Shown here one piece after another: positions 1 through 12,062 of a stretch of 64,000 nucleotides of DNA. The first letter of the stretch is position 1. Each line of letters starts with the position of its first letter. The notes beneath the pieces are model-generated. The model made no database searches. It saw nothing but the letters and a program-made list of their open reading frames with translations, and was not told where the DNA came from. The stretch spans positions 95,283,001-95,347,000 of the forward strand of contig CM032228.1 of NCBI GenBank assembly GCA_019009955.1. The letters run 5' to 3'. The translations under genes and the position numbers were made by a program. This DNA is from Riptortus pedestris. Its lineage: Eukaryota; Arthropoda; Insecta; Hemiptera; Alydidae.

Positions 1-75
1 AAGGACAGTGCAGTGCCGCGAAGTAAAGGACAGTGCAGTGCCGCGAAGTAAAAGACAGTGCAGTGCCGTCTTTCT
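1..75. repeat. 25-bp tandem repeat, about three units
   Basis: Two exact 25-bp units (1-25 and 26-50, each beginning AAGGACAGTGCAGTGCCGCG) are followed by a third, degenerating unit from 51. The array is cut by the window edge, so the full copy number is unknown. The CAGTG-rich composition continues into the leader-like repeat downstream, suggesting that both belong to one element. Confidence 0.85.
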
Positions 76-312
76 GTGAATTTCAGTGACCGTGAGTGAA
101 TTATTGGACTGTGTCATCTGAAGAACAGTGACGCTATCAGTGTATACTGTGAGTAGTAATTAAGAATAATTACCAAGTTTATTGTGCATTGTGAAATAAA
201 TTGTGCAGTGATAAAAACTGTGAAACTTACGAGTATTTAATTTTCCAATCCAAAAGAACTCTTATTAAAAACGTTTATTACTGGTTTTGGTAATAAAACG
301 TAACAGTATTAA
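76..312 (+). repeat. Leader-like repeat family C, copy 1
   Basis: This segment is closely similar to 51755-51930 and more distantly to 34921-35165. Shared blocks include ACTGTGAGTAGTAAT, TTGTGCATTGTG, GTGCAGTGATAAAAAC and AATCCAAAAGAAC, ending near a TTTTGGTAATAAAA stretch. It has no open reading frame. At the 34.9 kb copy the same kind of sequence lies just downstream of a TATA-box promoter, so I read the family as an untranslated leader of a gene or retroelement. GGTAATAAAA could also be a splice donor; that is inference. Confidence 0.55.
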
Positions 313-1059
313 ATGTGTACAGTAAAAATAATGTACTTAATGGTGTAAGAACTATCCAGCATATATAAAAAAAATACAGAAATCAATAACATAAAAACTA
401 CTTCCATACAAACTAGACAGTTGAGCAGTTCATATGCAGGTAATTAATTCCCCGCCTACAAGAAGAAAACCAGTTTTCGCTATAATGAACTTTTATGAAT
501 CTTTAATTACATAAACTGACGTATAGAATATGACCTTGGAGACAGAATGTCTTGATAGACTTTTTTTCCCCATAAAATGAAAGTGGTCAAGTGAAATAAC
601 CACAAAATTAATGAAAAAGTATCAATTTCACAACTTACTCAAATAGAGACAGCCTTATGACTGCCAACCAAATATTGAAATATTTAATTAAATCTAAGAC
701 ATAAAGAAAAGTTCAGAGTAAACTAGAATAGCAGGATTTGTTTATTGTAGTTATTGTTAAGAATTAGCATAAAGTATTTTATTAAAATGCAAAAAAAAAA
801 GAGGGAAAAAAAGCACATTGCAGGGAATTTATCAGTGTAACAAGGATCACCAAATATGGGCGATCACTGCCCAGCGCTCCTAATTGCTCATTTCTCTTTA
901 CAGCTATTATTTTGTAATATTTAATATCCACATAAAATAAACCCCTCGCTGGGTGATTTGATTCCATCTAAATCATAACAACCACCGTGACCATCCAAAT
1001 AAAAGAAATTTTAAGTTCAATCATTTTAATTCCTAGCTTTATGGGTTTCAGCCATATGT

Positions 1060-1063
<4 letters not shown>
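313..1063. other. Unassigned AT-rich sequence
   Basis: No coding, RNA or repeat signal that I can support. Short open frames here lack composition or motif support. Confidence 0.5.

Positions 1064-1142
<79 letters not shown>
1064..1142. repeat. (CA)n then (TA)n microsatellite
   Basis: About 67 bp of pure CA dinucleotides followed by about 12 bp of TA. It abuts the 3' end of the minus-strand A element, as in most other A copies, which end in a dinucleotide tract. Confidence 0.97.
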
Positions 1143-2106
1143 ATTGTAACCTCTGTCTGTACATTGATTTTTTTCGCGAAATTTCACGATAACTTTTCGT
1201 TTCACATGTTTCTTTGGTGTCTGTTTGTTTGTTCGTTTAATTGTTTGTTTGTTTGTTTGTTACCTTTTCACGCATAAACGGGTGAACCGAATTTTTTGAA
1301 ACTTGGTATGTATATTACTACTAACCCAACTTAGACTTTAGGCTATGTAAATATTCTCTGAGACGAACAGGAGTGGGGGTTATAAGGGAGGCCTGAATTT
1401 AAAAATATCGGTATTTCGTTTCCTATTGCATTTTCAGCAATTATGCACATAACAAAAGTTGTTTATTTTGTTATTTGAAGTAACTTTTGTTATATACTTT
1501 TTTGTCTTATACCTAAGTATAAAGTAGTTATACGTTAAAAACTACTTCGGAAGTCAACAATTTTATTTGGCACAAAAAACTCAACCGAACTAAACCAAAC
1601 TCGTTATGTGAATTAGCACTAACGCCTTCCTTATAATAAGCCATACTAACATTTCTAGGCACGGGCAGGAGTGGGGGTTATAAGGGAGGCCAGAAATTAA
1701 TAATAGTGATATTTCGTTTCTAATTGGGGTTTTGGAAAATATGCACATAACAAAAGTTGTTTTTTTGTTATTTAGAGAAATTTGCTCAACAATTCTTTCC
1801 AATATGAACTACCAGGTACCTCACCTGGAAAAATTAATTCAAATGTATGTTAATATTTTGTCCTTAATAATTCAAATCTATGCATAATGCACAGTATACG
1901 GGAAATATACAATATGGAGGGCAGTGAAGTCTTACATAAAAAATTAATTTTATTATTAACAAATCCACAGAAACGACGGGTATTAACCCTAAACACTGGG
2001 AAGGGTAAATGTCAAAATATTGTGCAAAGTAAAGCCTTGCCAAAAAAAATACCATCACCATCCAGCCTCAAATGAATTCCCGGGCGAAGCCGGGTATCTG
2101 AGCTAG
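1143..2106 (-). mobile_element. Family A repeat, copy 1
   Basis: Read on the minus strand it begins at 2106 with the CAGATACCCGGCTTCGCCC head and ends at 1143 with ACAGAGGTTACAATT. It holds two copies of the internal ~298-bp unit, each with a TAACCCCCACTCCTG block and an ACAACTTTTGTTATGTG block. Short open frames inside are by-products of the repeat. No transposase or reverse transcriptase is present, so it is non-autonomous. The (AAAC)n stretch and a GGTTCAGCCGTTT block recall 3' ends of some arthropod LINEs (RTE type), but classification is open. Confidence 0.8.
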
Positions 2107-2200
2107 TATGTATATATAATTCTTGAGTGGACCTCTTTTTGTCTTCTACAAGGCAGAATTGGCGGTCATTTATCAAATAATTTCTAAAATAGCTAGCAAA
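2107..2200 (+). mobile_element. Family B fragment (3' half, decayed)
   Basis: After a short TATATA stretch the sequence follows the B 3' half (GTGGACCTC..., then a weak match to the block ending before the terminal palindrome). It directly abuts the A element, so A1 probably inserted in a B TA tract whose other half is no longer recognisable. Confidence 0.35.
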
Positions 2201-3710
2201 TGGTCAGTTGTAGCAAGTGGAATATACAGAAAGAGCAATATAAATAAAATATAAGCAATGTATTTCAGAATTTAAAAAAATTAAATTTGCTTCATAAAAT
2301 TTAACTGCTATCCCTTTTCAATTTCGCTTTAGTTTGTAATTTAATAGAATTTTGAAATTTTCTTAATTTTAATTTTGAGGTATAATTCCTGTGTATTGAG
2401 TGATTTTTCCACTTACCGTTAACATCAGCACGAGTAATTTGTCTCGTTTGACTCTCTAAACGTAACAATGGATAAATATAATGATCCATGTTATTAAATG
2501 TGTATGATTGATACGAGGGACAGTATTAATAAAAACTGGCAGTAAATAGCTGTATTTGGGCTATCCATTGAAAATATATTTTTAAAAAATGATTTGAAAC
2601 CCAAACTTATGAATAATGAATTTATTGTTTACATGAATAATATTTAAATAACACATAGACACCTTAATATTTTAGTTATAAATAAATTAATATAGATTTC
2701 AGATAGAATGGACATCAATTTTTTTTAATATTTGATTTATATTTACTAAATTGCCTTATACGTTAGGCAGTCACATTTGTGGCCAATAAATTATTATAAT
2801 ATGGGTAATGAGATCCAAGTAACGAAGCTCTGAAATTTAGTTTTATTGTTGTTTGTATCTTAACACTTTCGTTGCTGTCCGAAAATAGTTAGGCTTACCG
2901 TCGGCTAAAGTGTTTTTTTTTGGTTCATTTAATACTAAATAGGTTTGAAATTACAAAAGTTTTAACCACTTTGAAAGAAAAGTGTATTTAAACTTACTTC
3001 CTGTCATGCGCACAGCTGGGAAAATAGTGTAGGCAATCATGTTAATATGTTCTAGAAACATAAAACCAAAACAAATGCAACAACAAAATTACCTCTAAGA
3101 AAATAGGTATTATTTTTTTCGTTTTTTAAATTTTATTTTTGTAAGGTTGGTACATTTCGAAGAAAGTAATCTCGTATATTGGCGATACGAGATTACTTAA
3201 ATTGCACTTGATTTAAAACCTTCTTTATTTTAGTATAATAGTTTTTATCATACGTCTCATGAAATTTTTTTTTCCATTTGTTTTTTTAATTTTTTTTATT
3301 TTACAATCTAAACTAATTTATTTTTTAAAATGGGCTTAATGATTATTTATATAAAAAATTTTAAATAATGACTAAGTTTGCATCTAATATCCTTATTGTA
3401 CCTAAACTTATTGTAAGTATTTGTACAAAAATATTAAAATAATTGCTAAATATAAAATCATTACCAACAGTAAACTAAAATAAAATACCATATTTAAAAA
3501 TTTTTAATGTCTATTTTTTTTACCTAAAACGTGGTTGAATAGTTGATATAGCCAAAAACAATCACCAGCAAAGACGCTATCGTTCACTTCTCGCTTCGGC
3601 TCAAGAAAGCAAAAAAATTACTAACGAACTGTACTGCAAGGAAGTTGACAGTATACTGAGGGCTGATGGAAAATTGGAGGTCAATAGCAAAGGGCTAAGG
3701 GGGAGGAGAG
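2201..3710. other. Unassigned AT-rich sequence
   Basis: No gene found. It contains poly-A/T runs and one small perfect hairpin (annotated separately). Confidence 0.5.
3164..3198. repeat. 14-bp perfect inverted repeat (hairpin)
   Basis: AAGTAATCTCGTAT and its exact reverse complement are separated by the 7-nt loop ATTGGCG. No adjacent gene gives it a function. Confidence 0.85.
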
Positions 3711-3812
3711 CTGGTACAAGTTGAGAAAGGAGGTGACGCGCCTTGCGCATCATGAGCCCGGGAGGGAAACCCCGTGACGCGCCTCAAGCGTCATCAGGAC
3801 TGAGCGTTTTAG
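3711..3812. repeat. GC-rich patch with imperfect direct repeats
   Basis: Two related blocks starting GTGACGCGCCT lie about 42 bp apart (near 3733 and 3775). The second can fold (TGACGC paired with GCGTCA). The patch is strikingly GC-rich against an AT-rich background. It could be the relic of a SINE or LINE 5' region; no coding frame is supported. Confidence 0.45.
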
Positions 3813-3934
3813 GAACGCAAAGGAATATAAAGTACAATCAGAACGGGATAAATTCTTTTTCTAATAGTTATATTAATTATGAATAAATATTCATAAAAAT
3901 AAACATTTTACTAGCGCGCTCTGGTAGTGATCTT

Positions 3935-4036
3935 GTGAACTAATATTCTCACTTGGCGGGGATCGAGAACCTGTACCTATTTTTATCTACAGCTTACTGA
4001 GGAGGTGGTAGACGTAGCCGCGCCTTAACTCGCATG
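3935..4036 (-). repeat. tRNA-like/SINE-like repeat, left piece (split by a LINE)
   Basis: On the minus strand it reads as a tRNA-like head: a degenerate A box (TGGTCATGCGAGTTAAGGC, completed at 4807-4830) and a B-box-like GGTTCTCGATCCC. The LINE at 4037-4806 interrupts it. It resembles family D in the CATGCGAGTTAA block but diverges elsewhere, so it may be an older SINE or a tRNA-derived pseudogene. Confidence 0.4.
4025..4036. repeat. Target-site duplication, left copy
   Basis: TTAACTCGCATG at 4025-4036 is repeated exactly at 4807-4818, flanking the LINE 3' fragment. A 12-bp duplication is typical of target-primed reverse transcription. Confidence 0.8.
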
Positions 4037-4806
4037 GTATAACACTGACTTCGAGAAATAAAATCAAACACGCTCAACTGGACTTCAAGTAATAGACACT
4101 CTAGAAGAGAAGAAATTGTACTTACACGCCTACGCACAGGACACACAAGACTAACACATTCATACCTAATGAGCAGAGAAGATGAGCCTATATGTCGCAA
4201 CTGTAACAGAACGCTGACTGTAAAACACATACTAACTGACTGCACACAAGTGGAAACGTACCCATGGCCCACAAATGTATGCGAACTACAGGCCGAAAGT
4301 AGCCAATTTATAGATGATGTTTTTAAGTATTTAAGAAATATTGGATTATTTGATGAAATATAGAACCTGTTATCTCAATTATGAAAGTTATATATACCAA
4401 GCACCGTGGAATATAAGTTTTGCCTCCTTCCAGTTTAACTATTTATAGTTTTTCTTTTATTTTTATTTATCTTTTTTTTTTCTTTGTTGTTTTATTTTTA
4501 TTTTATATTTTTTCCTCATGTTGTAAATATACTAACAATTTATATTTAGTTTTGTCCATTTTATGTATTTTGTACATTTGTAAGAGTTAGCTGTGTAAAA
4601 ATTTTAATATTTATTTAATCTTGTAAAACTATATTCTAACATGTTAAAATATGAATCGCCATTGTAGCGGCATGGTCCTATTTATTTTGTACTTTTGTAA
4701 CATTTAGCTTTGAAAAAATGTTAATATTTATTTAATTTTGTAAAATTATATTCAAACGTGTTAATATATGAATCGCCATTGTAGCGGCATCTCAAATAAA
4801 TAATAA
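4037..4806 (+). mobile_element. 5'-truncated I-type LINE, 3' end with UTR
   Basis: Contains the last ~100 codons of ORF2 and a 440-bp AT-rich 3' UTR with a duplicated block (ATGAATCGCCATTGTAGCGG, near 4651 and 4769), ending in CTCAAATAAATAATAA. The same 3' UTR recurs at 13191-13649. It is bounded by a 12-bp target-site duplication, so the insertion is complete as it stands and was truncated on arrival. Confidence 0.85.
4049..4363 (+). pseudogene. LINE ORF2 C-terminus (remnant)
   Basis: In-frame sequence starts after a TGA at 4046-4048 and reads into SRREEIVLTRLRTGHT, followed by a CX2CX7HX4C zinc-knuckle motif (CRNC, then KHILTDC) and a stop at 4361-4363. The same motif spacing ends the intact ORF2 at 63.4 kb, which identifies it. 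It is only the tail of a protein that is normally over 1,000 residues. It lacks endonuclease, reverse transcriptase and RNase H, so it is not functional alone. Confidence 0.85.
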
Positions 4807-4835
4807 TTAACTCGCATGACCACCGGTGCCCTCCT
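4807..4835 (-). repeat. tRNA-like repeat, right piece, with target-site duplication
   Basis: Begins with the second TTAACTCGCATG copy (4807-4818) and continues with the head of the tRNA-like repeat interrupted at 4036. A (CA)n run of about nine units follows. Confidence 0.45.
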
Positions 4836-4856
4836 ATACACACACACACACACATT

Positions 4857-5878
4857 TGATTTTGTATTTTACTCTTTCTATTTACCCCCTCCCCCACTTA
4901 TTCGTCCTCCTTGTAGTCCAATTTTGTTTTAATAGTAAATGAATGTAACCTTTGGCATTACATAAACCTACAGGAGACATTCTACTGCTCATAAATCAGC
5001 AACTGCTATCATATTCTGCTGTCTATCATTAAATGATTGAATAATACAACCTTCAATAACATTACATCCTTTCCCAGTTTTTTTTAGTACATATTTATAG
5101 CATTCGGATAAACACATTCTTCAGATAACTCTCAAGTGAATGAAAAAATAGGCTCTTTTCATTATATTTTACACATTTGTAAATATTTCAATAAAATAAC
5201 ATCCCGGTTTTGACTTACTAATTAATTTCCTAGTATCTTACCTTTAGTTGACTTCTTCTTATGCACGAGTGGTGATGATTTCAATTTTTACTATTTTTTT
5301 TAAGTTTTATTAAATATAAATTTAAAACTCGAATTTGAATTCATTTCACATATTTGTTATACCGTAATTTCATAGTATACATATACGTAGTACATTCAAT
5401 AATTAAAAAGGCGTAAATATGAAACCTTGTTCACAGTGTAGCCTAAAAGAGTAATTATATGAAATATAATGTTCAGTAAAAAAATACTATTCTTAGAGGA
5501 GATTTGAAAAATGTGACCTAACTCTAGAAAGAAGAGAAAAAAAAAGTAGTGTTTTTATGCTTACCATAGAATTTATGGGAGGAATTCTGACTTCCCTTTT
5601 TATTGCATCTTTATTTACTACTGAACTCTTAACTCTGAGCTTCTTTCTATTCTGGTTAAATTTTGTTCAACATCATTCCGCACAACTATGATAAGCATGA
5701 ATATTAGCAAGGTACTTCAATTTACTTTCATATAATATTAAAATAATACAAATACATTTCCTAGTCATTACTGTTTCCGAGACATTTTGATATCTTCGAT
5801 TTTTCATATACAGAATAAAAAAGTTTCAGAAAAGACAGGGATATCATTAGAGATGAGCTAGAACTTTATTAAACTAAG
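4857..5878. other. Unassigned AT-rich sequence
   Basis: Nothing recognisable on either strand. Confidence 0.5.
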
Positions 5879-6010
5879 GAAGTGCGACACGCTAGGGTTG
5901 CGTCAGCTAATCAGATTTCCTACGAGCTTGACACGTTGAGGGGGTCATGTCAAATTCGATCCTCCTTTTCTCCTGAGATGAGAAGCTTATACGAACATGA
6001 CTTCAAATAT
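5879..6010 (+). mobile_element. Family B 5' end, strongly decayed
   Basis: The stretch GCGACACGCTAGGGTTGCG followed by AATCAGATTTCC aligns with the B 5' end (CGTCACGCAGGGGCTGCG, then AGCAGATTTCCC). The rest, including a poly-C run near 6131, is too diverged to bound. Confidence 0.4.
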
Positions 6011-8176
6011 GAGTTGACGTGAGATGAGTAGCAGTAAAATGGCTTCAAGTAAAAATCCCATTTGTAGAAGTGGAGTTTGTCTCAAGGCTGAAAAAAATAC
6101 ATAATTATATTTGGGATACCTTAATTTTACTCCCCCCCCCCCAAATGCAGATATTTTGCGATAATAGCTTTGACCTTATAGCACTTATTTAATTTTAATC
6201 CTGTAATGAATAGGTCCATTGTAATTACATTCAACTTCATTAACTTTGTACATTAATGTGTCAGTAATAACAACAAGTGTGCATTAGGTACAATAGTGTG
6301 TGTGAGTGAGAGAGAGTCAGAGAGTGCAAATGACACGTCTGGATTTACATCTATTTTATGTCATTCTTTGAAAATAATGATATTGTGAAATTCAACAAAT
6401 AGATTGGGGTCACATCAACTATATTGAAGCGGTGAATGTGGAGCTTTCCGGCAATTCAAAGTATAAATAGCTTACCGAATTCTTGTTAGATGCTATTTCT
6501 ATAATAATCTTGCCCATAAGTAATAAATAACCTTCTGCTTATATGGTTTGCTAAGATGCCGCTGAATATGTGGATTTGATTAAATAAAGTAAATTAGTAT
6601 AATTAAATTCCTTTTGAAGAAACTAGAATTGTGACTTATTGCTTTTAATTGAGTAATATATTTTATTTATTTTGAAGATAATTAAAAAAAATGTTTATGC
6701 TGATATAACTTATTTTATTAAATTATATTAATAGCTCGACAAAGAACTGATGACGACTGTTGTCTGAGTTGGTAGTTCACTAAAAAAAATCCAAGATTAT
6801 TAAAATTATTGAAAAAAAACATACATACTTGGTTGTTTAACTCAGCTCTCCAGTTGTCACAGTTAGTAACATGTAAGCTAGTTTGTAATTCCCCCAAAAA
6901 GGTTTTATTACGTATATGGCTAAATTTTTCTAAGGTATACATAACGCGGAAGGTCGTCTATGGGATAAAATATCACATTCTTCATTAAACTGTTGGCTTT
7001 TTTCAATTTAACTGTTAGGAGAAAAAAAAACCAAGAATAAATTATTCTTAAATTAAAATTCGCGCCCACCTGGTATAATTTTCTATTTAGAATTTTAGCT
7101 TTCTCTAAAACTGATTAAAAATGGCCGCATTTATAGGAATCACAACAGTATCATTACGAGGTGATAGAAGACTAACTTAGGTCTTAAGAGTGTTCTTAAG
7201 TCTTTTAAGAATGTGCTTTTATACTGTAGATGAGCTTCCGCCGAATTTATTATTCGTTGGACTATATTGGACAGGTAATTAATCTGCAATCGGATGATAA
7301 TGATACATACTATTGTCTGAATAGGAATTCTGTTCTAGTAACCATAATTCACTAGGAGATTTTATGTACCTAAGGCCTTCGGTGAACTATGAGTTTTGAT
7401 ATGATTCCCCAAAGAACTTCATTCTTCTTAAAGAGATCTTTCTCGTGTTTCAAGACTGTGGAATTCTAAAAGTCAAATACATTTTTTAAAATTCTATTCA
7501 TAGACAGTAGATCGTTAAGTTCAGGAAACTTCGTTTGTTCTCATACATCATTTTCAGAAAAGCTTGCTGCCAGTAAAACAGATGGAATACTCTCACCAAA
7601 GTAATCTAATTAGCAACTACAATAAAAATGTATTGTAAAATGTAACTTAAAAAAATATCTTATAATAAAACAATCAGCAACAGTCATCCGTGATAACCCA
7701 AACTTCGGGGGATAAAGCATAGAAGCCATAGCGGCAAATAATTCATACTTTACATTTAATGAGGGGTTCCAACGCCCGAAACAATGAATTTAATTATCGT
7801 TTGGGGCTTAGGCTTTCCCGTTTTTTATTTTATTTCAGATTTTGGAAAATAATAAACGTATGCCATTTTGGAGGCATTTCCTTTATAAGATTTATTATTT
7901 AATCATCCTCGTTGAGTATAAAGTATTCAGTGTTTGTCTGCTCGTCTGGTAAGTTTTCACTCCCGGACGATAAGTTCACCGGCTACCTTTGTTAGGTGCT
8001 TTGAATAGTAAATATCTGCAAGGTCCTGCACACTTGATTGAAAAATTACCAAACAGAATACATTTTTGTCTTCGTACAAAAAAAAAATACCTATACGAAG
8101 GTAATCTTTACGAATACTAAAAATAAACTGTAGTAATTTTAAAATTCCGTTACAAAATCACTCATTGAATTCGAAA
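6011..8176. other. Unassigned AT-rich sequence
   Basis: No supported gene. A short GT/GA-rich stretch lies near 6296-6325. Small minus-strand frames (for example 6718-6942) show no family motif. Confidence 0.5.
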
Positions 8177-8750
8177 AAAGTCCGTCACGCAGGGGCTGCG
8201 TAAACTAAGCAGATTTTCCAAGTGAAGTTATACAATAGAGAAATCTTCATACGAGTGCCGAACAGTTACGGCAAAGGGCCGAACTAGCTTTTGGCGGGAA
8301 ACTGTCAACCGTTAACGGCCCAAAATTAATATAAATGCAAATATCTCGGTTAATATTCGAGATAGGGAATAAATGTATAGAACAATATTTATAGTAAATG
8401 TAATTTACAATAAGATTGGTTCTATACGATTGTTTGATCCGACGTATGGTAACGGAATTATTTCGAATTTTCAAAAAAAAAAACTCTAAGCCCCCCTCCC
8501 ACTGGTCTGATTTCAGCCATTAACGAACTTGATCTGTCTTTTTGCATAAAACGTTTAAATATCGAGTTTGGTAACGATCAAACAAAAATTACGACCGCTA
8601 GAGCGTTAACAGACATATATATATAATTTTGAATGGACCTCATTTTCGTCATCTCCTGTGTAGGATCGATGGACATTTGAAGAAATTTTTCGAAAATCGC
8701 GTCATGAGTACGACCTCAATAGCTGATTTCCCTGAAGGGAAATCTGCTAA
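8177..8750 (+). mobile_element. Family B element, copy 1 (near complete)
   Basis: Starts at AAAAAGTCCGTCACGCAGGGG and ends at AAATCTGCTAA. The 12-bp subterminal repeats are present at both ends, but the 5' one carries an inserted T (AGCAGATTTTCC). The terminal palindrome is imperfect (CCTGAAGGG instead of CCTTAAGGG) and the internal TA tract is short (ATATATATA near 8615). It encodes no protein. Confidence 0.8.
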
Positions 8751-11008
8751 AAGGATATTCTTTTGTGAAATGATAGTTTTAAAATGTAATATAATGAACT
8801 ATTGAATGATAGCAACTAGTTACTTGGGAAATACTTCCATATGCGTTAAACGAAATGTTTGACACTACCTTTTGAGTTAGATCTGAGCAAGCCTCTGCTA
8901 TCTCTGCAGGCTAACGGCTTCAATGGGGGGGGGATTTCTCAGAATCTCTGAGAGAAAGTAGCCTTATCCTCTTAGATTGACGTATATAAAGGGGAACTAG
9001 GAAAAGGGGAGGGCAAATAAATTTTACGATAAAAAGGTTCTACACGTCCCACCTTATTTTTCTCTCAGTAAATTCTTTTTATAAACTACATTAAGTCACG
9101 AGACCTTCTTTCTTTCTATCATCCTTCTTTTATGTTATAAACCAAATAGTTATGATCAAATAACGAGCATTCACAAAACAAGCCCTATGAAATCGTCCAG
9201 AAGGTAAGTTCAGTTCAATTTAAAATTTGAAGACATATGGACGGTTGAATATAAACCTATAAAAGTATATAGTGTAGACTTATATCAAGAACCAAATATA
9301 TAAAGCAATCATAATTTGGTATTGGTATAAGGTTATCCAAAATGTAGACCAATGTCAGAAAATATTACTTCTAATATTTCGTAAAATTCCTCCGTCTTCA
9401 GTGTCATTATCGTTGAATGTCTTCATAGCTACTACAGGTAAAGAAAACAAAAACCACAATATGTCTTTGTAACTCCTTTCTATCTCAGTTCATTGACGTG
9501 ATAATTATGATTTTCTCTTAATGGCTACAACCACTGGATTGCTCTGTTTGGGTGGAATCAGTTTTCTTCCTCAGGCCTATCGTAAGTCCACCTTGGCTGG
9601 ACTAGTGGCTTTCGCTGCCAATTTCAGGAACTTCCTTCACATTCTATTCCAGGGGCTCTTGGCTGTTGGACAGAAGTGATGTCCTTCTCCAGTATCAATA
9701 AATTTCAACCCAAAAAAAAAGTAGATGTAAGATGGACTCACTACTTGGACTGCTATTCGTTCTGAATTACAACATTCACATGAAGATAATTGATGTGGAT
9801 GTTAGAGGAAGAGGCAGTTGAAGGAGAGAATGATATGGGTTTCGAGAGGGAGATAGCCAGGGAAGTAAAGGCTGCCAGGTGCAGGGCCCTCACAGCAAGT
9901 CATTAACAAAGACAAACTTGTACAAACTGTTGTTCAATTATATCCTGCTTCTCAGTACTCGCTAAGCCCTAATCCTGGCCTCTCTCACTCTTTCCTCCTC
10001 TCTCCCTTACACTTATCATTAACAGGGATCTTGCAAGCCCTCTCTATGTAGTTTCCCCAAGTTAAATGGGTTCCAACTATTCGTGATTGTAGTTGGCCAA
10101 TCAGATGAGTAGTAGGCAGAGGATGTGCCTAACCTCTCAAACCTATTCTGTTCTGTCAACTAATCACCTGAAATATGCACCACCTACAGCTGCATTGTAC
10201 TGTTACAATTTTCCTTATTTTCCAAAAAGAATATTAGCAAAGATTGGTTGCTTAAATCAGGTGAAATTGATATTTTTCCATCAGTTTATGTGAAACCAAT
10301 TTTAAGAATAGTCGGTTAAAAACGGACGTTATCTCACAATTATTTATTTATGTCATACTAAGAACGTTGTTATGTTAAGCATCTATGTCCGCTTTATGAT
10401 AATTTCGCTAGTTGGACAGGTTATCTACAGTTTACTCTTTTCTAACCTGGGTGGGAGTAAGGTCGACACTAGGTTTACTAAGTGCATTATGATTAACCTT
10501 AACTCGCCAGATGAAAGTATCCTACTTAAATTGAAGCTAATTGAGATATATCGAGTAATTTAATAAGATGATGTGGAAATTAAACGGTTTTACTGAAGAA
10601 TGAAAAGTCCATAACGTAGATATTGCATAAACTGAAATTTCCCACTAGCTGGATAGGCACACTGTCATCGCACATTCTGTTCTCTATTACCCCAGTAATA
10701 AGAAAAATTTAATTAACCAAGACTTTAAATTTAAGTTGTGTATTGTTGTATTCACTTTAAGTATGCAAATTGCAGAAGAATGTTTAAAACTACTGTTGAC
10801 CAACATTACTGTGAAGTGAGATGTCCAATCCTTCCCATTTTACATTATAAGAATTTTATTTCTAAGGAATGAGAGGAATTGACCTGGGATGTCAAGTTAT
10901 TTTTCTGTTGAAGAATAAACATATGTATGTATAGAGAGATAAATAAAGATATGTTAAAAAAAGAAGACTATGTTTTAGTTCGAGCAGCTGGTGATTGAGT
11001 TTTGTTGT
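8751..11008. other. Unassigned sequence, partly higher GC
   Basis: No gene that I can support. Segments around 9520-9680 and 9820-10070 are less AT-rich and look like unique DNA. A 52-codon frame at 9522-9680 (MATTTGLLCL...) has no recognised domain. Confidence 0.45.
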
Positions 11009-11742
11009 ATCATTTATTTATTTAGGTGAGTTACAATTTGAGTGATTTTAAAAGAATTATAATAATTATTATAAAATTATAATAATCATTATAAAATTAT
11101 AATATTTTATTATAATAATATTATAACACTTTTTCTTATTATAAAAGTATAATAGTTTAGGTAAAACGACCTTATTATATTATATTTTAAAAATATGTTA
11201 AAATATCTACAGCCGTAGGTAAAAACGTGGTTACTTTTTCTCTAGTGAATATTATTAGGATTAGAAATCCAATTCTTTAAACCTAAAGTTCAATATTTTT
11301 GTCTTAAATTTGATTGTAAAGTTGTGTCATGTAGTAGTTCTGAAAGGTTGGTAGGTAAGGTCTTGTCTGTAAGTGTTTGATAGTTAGTTGAATATTGCAC
11401 AGTGTACATAAAGGTGGTTCAGTTCTAGTCATGAGGTGTCCGTGTGTTACCCGTGAATGGCCGTGCATCAAACGAGCAAGAACTACTTCTTCTCTTCTAG
11501 TGTTTTGATTACTTGACAGCTATTCACGAATAGTGTATATAGTTTGTATATATATCCGACGCCATGCCACTTCCCATTTTATACTGACCACTTTCGAATA
11601 AGTATAATGGCATCGTGTCCTGTAATGTGATCAGTGTGTAGTATTTCAAGTTGAGTCGCTAATTTTGCATGTTTGCCAGCCAAAATATTTTGCATTGGGT
11701 CTGAATGTCCTGGAATCCAATGGATAGTTATTACTTTATTAA
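11009..11742 (-). mobile_element. I-type LINE 3' end, decayed
   Basis: Minus-strand LINE remnant. It opens at the end of RNase H (near 11730), runs through the C-terminal zinc-knuckle region (near 11400-11480), then an AT-rich 3' UTR that includes the palindromic TAAAATTATAATAAT tract at 11055-11160, and ends near an AAATAAATAAATGA tail. A family A fragment adjoins its 5' side. Confidence 0.75.
11350..11735 (-). pseudogene. LINE RNase H tail and zinc-knuckle region (broken)
   Basis: The translated minus strand gives IHWIPGHSDPMQN, matching the RNase H segment that carries the conserved His (compare LVWLPGHQNIG in the intact copy at 63.06 kb). After frame disruptions it resumes with RREEVVLARLMHGHSRVTHG and a CTLC...KH knuckle. 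The expected final Cys region is frameshifted. It is a dead copy. Confidence 0.75.
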
Positions 11743-11759
11743 TTATTTTAATCTATCTG

Positions 11760-12062
11760 TTAATTATTTTAATAGATTATCGCATTAACCATGTGAATAA
11801 TATGGCTAATACGATAATCTATGATTGTGTTAAATATAAAAAAAGATACATGCACTGGAAACGGGTAATATAAAAATATTGTCTATTTTGTAGAATTAAG
11901 TACATAACAAATACTTTTATTATTAACATATTCCAAGCACGCCGGAATCGTGTGTAAATCCTAAACACTGAGAGGGGAAAATGTAAAAACATTATACAAA
12001 GTAAAGCCCCCCCCCCTCAAAATAAAATAGCATCATCATTCAGCCTCAAATGATTTATGATT
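11760..12062 (-). mobile_element. Family A fragment (head)
   Basis: On the minus strand it matches the head of the diverged A copy at 27.2 kb (GGCTGAATGATGATG..., TTACACACGATTCCGGCG, CAGTGCATGTATC). It is the same subfamily as that copy and not the common one. The first ~25 bp and all tandem units are missing. Confidence 0.65.

Noticed and set aside
9522..9680. 52-codon frame MATTTGLLCLGG...
   Set aside because: No recognisable domain or context. Left as unassigned sequence.
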